64,000 bases of DNA, from positions 5,012,001-5,076,000 of the forward strand of contig NZ_CP071090.1 of the NCBI RefSeq assembly GCF_017301735.1, written 5' to 3'. Made by a program: the position numbers and the translations under genes. Shown piece by piece: positions 58,389 through 64,000 of this stretch (position 1 is its first letter; each line of letters opens with the position of its first letter). A model generated the notes under the pieces. It was given only the letters and a program-made list of their open reading frames with translations. It did not search any database and was not told the DNA's origin. The DNA comes from Pyxidicoccus parkwaysis. Lineage in GTDB: Bacteria; Myxococcota; Myxococcia; Myxococcales; Myxococcaceae.

Positions 58389-60610
58389 ACCTCCGTGTAG
58401 TTGCCGTAGCGGGTCTGGATTTCCGACACGTACTTCACCGGCTCCGTGCCACGGCAGAAGCCATGGCGGGCGCGGCGGTAGTACTTCGGCTTCTCCAGCA
58501 TGAGCATGGCCTTCTCCACGTTGCCGAACCAGCGGTTCGCATCCAGGCCCTGCTCCAGCGCAATCCGGCGCGCGTCGAGCACGTGGCCCAGTCCCGCGTT
58601 GTACGCGGCGAGCGCGAAGCGCAGGCGCTGCTTGAAGGGAATCTCCGGCGCAATCCGGCCGATGAGCTGGTGCATGTACTTCACGCCCGCGTGGATGCCC
58701 TGGTCCGGGTCCTCCAGCTTGACGAAGCCCAATTCCCGCCCCGTCGCGGGCATCACCTGGAAGAGCCCCTGCGCGCCCACCCAGCTCCGGGCCTTCGGGT
58801 TGAAGCGGCTCTCCTGGAACATCTGCGCCACCATCAGCCGCCAGTCCAGGCCGTAGCGCGCCGAGTACGTCTGCACCAGCGGGTCGTACGGCGAAATCTC
58901 CCCCGCGCCCAGCGCCGTCTCCACCGTGGCCGGAGCCTCGTCGCGGTGGCCCTCGAAGTAGCGGCGGCGGGCCACGTTGTACTCGACGCCGCGGTACGTC
59001 TTCTTCACGAAGCCGTCGAGGAAGGCCTTCAGCTTCGGGCTCTCCTTCCGCACCGCGAAGGCAATCCCGTAGTGCCCGTCCTTCCCCGCCGGAGTGCCCT
59101 GCCCCGGCAGCGTCATCGCCGCCTCCACGTCGTCGCGGTACACGCGCTCCGCCGCGAGGATGTGGCTGTCCGTCACCGTGTACGGAATCTCTCCGCGCGC
59201 CACGCGGTCGATGAGCGTCTCCGTGTCCATGTCCTCCGGCTCCTCGACGAGCGTGAAGCCATGCTGCGCCGCCAGCGCGCTCAGGTTGGCGAAGTGACTG
59301 GACGACTTGCGCAGGTGGATGGCCTGGCCCTTCAGCGCGTCCAGCGACGCGGGCTTCCCGGCCCCGGCCTTCTGCACGAGGACCTCGTCCACGTAGAGGT
59401 ACGGCATGCTGAAGGCCACCTGCTTTGCACGCTCCTCAGTGGCGGTGAGCGCGGCGGCGATGACGTCACCACGGCCCTCCTTCAGCCACGCGAGGAGCTC
59501 CTCGTACGTGGGAGGCACCACCACCTCCAGCCGCACCTTCAGCGCCTCGGCGGCGAGCTTCGCCATCTGGTAGTCGAAGCCGGCCTGCTCGCCCCGGTGG
59601 AGGAAGTACGTCACCGGGCTGTTGCGCGTGAGGACGCGGAGCACCCCGCGCTTGCGGATGCCGTCCAGGTCCACCGTGACACGCTGATCTCTACCCTCGG
59701 TGAGCGCGCGCTCGATGAGGAAGGCATCCAGCGCGGCGCGCAGCGCGGGGTTCTCCAGGCGCACCGCCCACGCGAGCTGCCGTCCCTCGGCAATCGGGAA
59801 CAGCCCCTCCACGTCCGGGTTGTACGCCTCCATCGCCGTGAGCAGGTGGCTGTCCACCACCGTCAGCGGACGCTCGCCGCGCGACACCTGCCACGCGAGC
59901 TCCTCCGGGTCCAACGTCTCCGGCACCGCCTCGATGACGAGCCCTGGAGCCTTCTCCTTCGCCAGCTCCTTCAGCGTGGCGGCGAAGGTGGAGCTGGCGC
60001 GCACGTGCACGGTGCGGCCCGCCAGCTCCTCCGGCTTGTGAGGCAGTCCCTGCGCGCCGCGCTTGCCCACCACGACTTCATTCACGCGCGCCAGGGGACG
60101 GGTGAAGGCGATTTCCTTCGCGCGCTCCGGCGTCACCGTGAGGTCGGCGGCGATGAGGTCCCCGCGCCCTTCGCGCAGCATCGGGATGAGCTGGTCGAAG
60201 CTGGCGACGGGGATGAGCTCCACCCGCATGCCGTGCTTCTCCGCGAAGCGCTCCAGCCAGGCGCGGTCCTGCTCCTGGGGCATGCCCTGGCGCGGGAGGG
60301 CCTCCTCCTCGGAGCCGTCCACGAGGACGCGCAGCGTGCCGCGCTTGCGCAGCTCCGCGAGGTCTCCGGTGAAGGGCGGCTCGGGCGGCGGCGTGGGCTC
60401 GGCGGGTGCCGCCGCCGGGGTGGGCGCCTCGGAGCGGGCGAGCAGCTCCTCGGGGAACGGCGGGTCGTCCTCCTCCACGACGATGGGCTTCGCGGGCGGC
60501 GCGGGCGGCGGTTCGTCAGCCTCCCGCTTGCACGCGGTGACGGTGACGAGCAGTGCGGCGGCGAGCAGCCACCGCGCGGACGACGGGCTCCAGCAGGAAG
60601 AAAACACCAC
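58376..60610 (-). CDS. MltF-like lytic transglycosylase with two substrate-binding domains
   Basis: A 744-residue lipoprotein. GTG 60610 is chosen because GGAG lies 6 nt before it; it yields a lipobox VTAC (Cys27). After a Pro/Glu linker come two successive periplasmic substrate-binding (SBP_bac_3-like) domains. Domain 1 starts GTLRVLVDGSEEE (about residue 92) and domain 2 starts GVLRVLTRNSP (about residue 330). Both have the VTPERAKEIAFTRPL / TATEERAKQVAFSMPY signature. The C-terminal SLT domain has Glu600 in the QESRFNP motif and VGAQGLFQVMPATGRELGF. E. coli MltF has one sensor domain; here there are two. It cleaves peptidoglycan glycan strands in response to ligand, by family. Confidence 0.92.
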   Translation of the reverse strand: MVFSSCWSPSSARWLLAAALLVTVTACKREADEPPPAPPAKPIVVEEDDPPFPEELLARSEAPTPAAAPAEPTPPPEPPFTGDLAELRKRGTLRVLVDGSEEEALPRQGMPQEQDRAWLERFAEKHGMRVELIPVASFDQLIPMLREGRGDLIAADLTVTPERAKEIAFTRPLARVNEVVVGKRGAQGLPHKPEELAGRTVHVRASSTFAATLKELAKEKAPGLVIEAVPETLDPEELAWQVSRGERPLTVVDSHLLTAMEAYNPDVEGLFPIAEGRQLAWAVRLENPALRAALDAFLIERALTEGRDQRVTVDLDGIRKRGVLRVLTRNSPVTYFLHRGEQAGFDYQMAKLAAEALKVRLEVVVPPTYEELLAWLKEGRGDVIAAALTATEERAKQVAFSMPYLYVDEVLVQKAGAGKPASLDALKGQAIHLRKSSSHFANLSALAAQHGFTLVEEPEDMDTETLIDRVARGEIPYTVTDSHILAAERVYRDDVEAAMTLPGQGTPAGKDGHYGIAFAVRKESPKLKAFLDGFVKKTYRGVEYNVARRRYFEGHRDEAPATVETALGAGEISPYDPLVQTYSARYGLDWRLMVAQMFQESRFNPKARSWVGAQGLFQVMPATGRELGFVKLEDPDQGIHAGVKYMHQLIGRIAPEIPFKQRLRFALAAYNAGLGHVLDARRIALEQGLDANRWFGNVEKAMLMLEKPKYYRRARHGFCRGTEPVKYVSEIQTRYGNYTEVVQR

Positions 60611-60776
60611 GATGAACTCCCCCTCCTCATGGCCCGTGGCGTCCCGCCCGGAGGCGACACGGCGCGCGCGGACCATCCTCGGTCCCACATCTAGCCGATT
60701 TCCCCCGCTGGAATCATCCTCACCAGCAGTACGGGCCCGAGGGCCGGTGTACGGTGCCGGGACGAGGAGATGACGC

Positions 60777-61370
60777 ATGAAGACCAAGGCCGCGCCGCCG
60801 CTGGCCCTGCTCCAGGGGCGGAAGACACTCCCGCTCATCGAGGCCTACTTCGAGCTGAACCACCTCAAGCAGCTCTTCCGCCAGGGCTGGCTGCGCGTGG
60901 GCATTCCGCCGGAGCGCTGCGAGAGCGTGGCGGAGCACTCGTTCTTCGTCGCGCTGCTCGGGCTGTTCGTCGCGGAGGGCTTCTTCCCCCAGGCCGATGC
61001 GTCGAAGGTGGTCCGCATCGCGCTGCTTCATGATTTGGGCGAAGCATACGCGGGAGACATCACCCCGCATGACGGCGTGGACAAGGCCGCCAAGCACGCG
61101 CTGGAGCGGCGCGCGGTGGAGACCATCTTCGGCAAGCTGCCGCGCGCCGCGGAGTACCTGTCCCTCTGGGACGAGTACGAGCACGGCACGTCCTTCGAGG
61201 CGCGGCTGGTGCGGCAGCTCGACAGGCTGGAGATGGGCCTGCAGGCGTGCGTCTACGAGCACCATGGCATGGGCGACCTCTCGCAATTCTACGCCTCGGT
61301 GGACAAGGCGCTGGAGTCGCCGGAGCTGCGCGCGGTGCTCGCGGAGCTGGAGTCGCTGCGCCCCGCGTGA
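60777..61370 (+). CDS. HD-domain phosphohydrolase (YfbR/HDDC2-like)
   Basis: A 197-residue cytoplasmic protein; GAGGAG precedes ATG 60777. The metal-binding H...HD...D pattern is clear: SVAEHSFFVALLGLFVAEG (His), IALLHDLGEAYAGDI (HD) and a later Asp in RLVRQLDRLEMGLQA. The length and order match the HDDC2/YfbR 5'-deoxynucleotidase group, which removes phosphate from deoxynucleoside monophosphates. The substrate is not shown by sequence. Divergent from the MltF-like gene, convergent with the MBL gene at 61378. Confidence 0.9.
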   Translation: MKTKAAPPLALLQGRKTLPLIEAYFELNHLKQLFRQGWLRVGIPPERCESVAEHSFFVALLGLFVAEGFFPQADASKVVRIALLHDLGEAYAGDITPHDGVDKAAKHALERRAVETIFGKLPRAAEYLSLWDEYEHGTSFEARLVRQLDRLEMGLQACVYEHHGMGDLSQFYASVDKALESPELRAVLAELESLRPA

Positions 61371-61377
61371 GCCCGAG

Positions 61378-62226
61378 TCACCCGAACCAGCGGCCCGTGG
61401 TGGGAGCGAAGACGCGGACTCGCTCGTAGAGGGACGGAGGCAGGCGCGCACGGATGGTGGCCTGGACCTCCTCGGGGCCGTGCGCCTGGCTGAAGTGCAT
61501 CAGCACCAGCGCCTCATTGCGGAAGAGGTCGGCGCGAGCGGCGAGCTCATCGAGGTGCAGGTGCCAGCGCTCCTGCGCATCCTGCACGGTGTGGCGCGCG
61601 TCCACGAAGGTGCACTCGAGGATGAGGACGCGCGATTCGAGCACCGAGGGCTCGGTCTCCAGCACGCGTGAGAGCGTGTCGGTCGCATAGGCCAATTCGA
61701 GCCGGTCCACCTCCTCGAGGAGGTTCTCTCCCGCCTGACGCCGCCGGGCGATGTCCTGTGGCGGAAGGCCGTGGAACTCGGGGCGCAGCTTGGAGATGCG
61801 GCGGAGGAACTGGTAGCCGAGCGACGGCACCGGGTGGTGCGTACGAAAGGCGCGCACGTGCAGGCCATGCCCGAGCGCGTGGACGTCTCCGTGACGCAGC
61901 GGAACGGTGCGCACTTCCATGGACGTGTGATGCAGGCGGGACAGCACCGCGAGGGACTCCTGCACGGGCGCCTCGATTTCGGCGGGCAGGAAGACCTGCG
62001 GCGGGCCCTTGCCGATGAGCCGGCGGATGCCGAGCAGCGAGCCGAGCCCGCTGGCATGGTCCGGATGTGCATGGCTGAGGAAGATGCGGTCGGTCCCCGC
62101 GAAGGAACGGATGGGCACGCCGACGTCGAGCACGGAGTCCAACTCCGGCACCTGGAGGGACGTGTACACGCCGCCGACGGAGATTCCGCGGACGGTATAG
62201 GGACCCGCTGCGACCTCGGTGAGCAT
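61378..62226 (-). CDS. Metallo-beta-lactamase-fold hydrolase (RNase Z-like)
   Basis: A 282-residue protein; ATG 62226. It contains the zinc motif HAHPDH (SHAHPDHASGLGSLLGIRRL), a conserved His-rich patch (FRTHHPVPSLGYQFLRR), an Asp in LAYATDTLSRV and a C-terminal LVLMHFSQAHG. The order matches long tRNase Z-like MBL proteins rather than lactamases. Members include tRNA 3'-processing nucleases and phosphodiesterases; whether this cleaves tRNA is not shown. Its start lies 7 nt from the stop of the Cys-rich protein gene on the same strand, so the two are probably co-transcribed. Confidence 0.85.
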   Translation of the reverse strand: MLTEVAAGPYTVRGISVGGVYTSLQVPELDSVLDVGVPIRSFAGTDRIFLSHAHPDHASGLGSLLGIRRLIGKGPPQVFLPAEIEAPVQESLAVLSRLHHTSMEVRTVPLRHGDVHALGHGLHVRAFRTHHPVPSLGYQFLRRISKLRPEFHGLPPQDIARRRQAGENLLEEVDRLELAYATDTLSRVLETEPSVLESRVLILECTFVDARHTVQDAQERWHLHLDELAARADLFRNEALVLMHFSQAHGPEEVQATIRARLPPSLYERVRVFAPTTGRWFG

Positions 62227-62233
62227 CCGCCGC

Positions 62234-62818
62234 TTATTGCGCGACAGGCTGGCAGCCGCAACCGCAGTCGTTGAAGAAGGGCTCCTTCCCGGCCTCACAG
62301 GCGAAGCGGATGGCTGAGCACCGCTCCGGGTCCTTCGAGACGTAGCTCACATTGGGGTCGCTGGAGTCGCAAGCCTTCGTGTCCCCGGTGCCACCATCAC
62401 CGGCCTGCGCTGACTGCTCGGGCGCGGCGGTGCAGATGCCACCGCAGTCGGCGCCGCCATTGTTCGGGTCACAGTCGTCGCTGGGGTCGTCCACGCAGGA
62501 ATATCCTTCGGGACACGCGAAGCCGGCGATGCCGCCACAGGCAGGGCCCGAGGGCTTACTGGCCTTGGGCTCCTGTGCGGCGGCAGTGGCCTGGGGTGCG
62601 GCGGACTTGAGCGCCTGCGCGATGGCAAGGCCCGCGAGCACGGTGGGCTCCAACCCTCGTGCGGAGACAGGCCCCGAGGGCGCGCTGGGCGCAGTCTCCA
62701 GTGTTGAGGCGAACCCCGCGGGTGAAGCAGGCTCGGGCTCCTGTGCGAAGGCGAGGCCCGGGGGCACGGCGAGCCAGACGACCGCCAGGATGGCGAGCTT
62801 CTTCGCGGCGAGGAACAT
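62234..62818 (-). CDS. Exported cysteine-rich protein
   Basis: A 194-residue protein; ATG 62818 follows CAGGAG. A Sec signal (AAKKLAILAVVWLAVPPGLA-FAQ) is followed by an Ala/Pro/Glu low-complexity linker to about residue 85. Two compact Cys-rich modules come next: CGGIAGFACPEGYSCVDDP ... DCDPNNGGADCGGIC, similar to Kazal-like/eukaryote-type repeats seen in myxobacterial surface proteins, and then a shorter CSAIRFACEAGKEPFFNDCG module at the C-terminus. The cysteines suggest disulphide-bonded extracellular folds. Kazal domains inhibit proteases, but this resemblance is loose. Confidence 0.75.
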   Translation of the reverse strand: MFLAAKKLAILAVVWLAVPPGLAFAQEPEPASPAGFASTLETAPSAPSGPVSARGLEPTVLAGLAIAQALKSAAPQATAAAQEPKASKPSGPACGGIAGFACPEGYSCVDDPSDDCDPNNGGADCGGICTAAPEQSAQAGDGGTGDTKACDSSDPNVSYVSKDPERCSAIRFACEAGKEPFFNDCGCGCQPVAQ

Positions 62819-62951
62819 GAACGGCTCCTGGGAGCGGGGACATCTCAGGAGTGGGGCTCTCTCTCGCACGCGGCGAGTGGGGCCGTGCCTGGGGTGCCCT
62901 CCCGGCCGCTGCCCTGACACACGTCCTCGTGCGGACATGGACTGCGAGGAA

Positions 62952-64000
<1,049 letters not shown>

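Overview
The window is high-GC DNA from a delta-proteobacterial predator of the Myxococcaceae type (Myxococcus, Corallococcus or Pyxidicoccus). This is inferred from the strong G/C third-codon bias, the many orphan lipoproteins and secreted repeat proteins, and fragments of an IS91-like transposase typical of that family. I saw no CRISPR array, prophage, rRNA or complete tRNA. The genus is not certain.

Region by region. (1) 1-10.4 kb is a plastic zone. Small intact lipoprotein genes (<1-913, 2173, 7528, 8726, 10026), a delta-60-repeat propeller protein, an NADP-binding oxidoreductase and a DHFR-fold reductase sit among gene relics: two IS91-type fragments, a PPC-domain tail, a glycosyltransferase tail, a serine-hydrolase tail and several unidentified ends. 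(2) 10.4-25.5 kb is dominated by large exported proteins: a thioester alpha-2-macroglobulin, a subtilisin-like protease with three 99-residue C-terminal repeats, an M13 zinc metallopeptidase lipoprotein, and a beta-propeller/di-heme protein whose 3' end is copied as a decaying 69-bp tandem repeat. A nucleoside-phosphorylase-fold protein and a SUKH-like protein lie between them. (3) 25.6-34.5 kb holds a GNAT acetyltransferase, a secreted unknown, a 1689-aa TPR protein, a MoaB/CinA-like protein and a secreted alpha/beta hydrolase.

(4) 34.5-43.3 kb is the housekeeping core: tmk, ribBA, thrC coupled to a zinc-ribbon protein, pcm, recG and greA. Two of these have unusual features: Tmk lacks the P-loop lysine, and the GTP cyclohydrolase half of RibBA is degenerate. 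(5) 43.3-49.4 kb holds an FHA protein, an ACT-domain protein, a 14-repeat propeller lipoprotein, a DUF2339 membrane protein, an alkyltransferase-like protein and an M15 peptidase. (6) 49.4-54.6 kb has a lipoprotein and then a compact plus-strand cluster: two coupled MuiA-like (DUF4139) proteins followed by a predicted outer-membrane barrel. (7) 54.6-64 kb holds an FAD monooxygenase, a MopE-motif lipoprotein, an MltF-like transglycosylase with two sensor domains, an HD hydrolase, an MBL-fold hydrolase, a Cys-rich exported protein and an Old Yellow Enzyme cut by the window edge.

The overall theme is cell-envelope and extracellular biology (proteases, lytic transglycosylase, carboxypeptidase, propeller lipoproteins, macroglobulin) around a small conserved core. 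Candidates for undescribed biology are the MuiA-pair/barrel cluster, the 99-residue repeat module on the protease, the double-sensor MltF, and the TPR protein's conserved-looking C-terminal domain. Convergent gene pairs are often separated by strong hairpins, two of which contain a stop codon in the loop.
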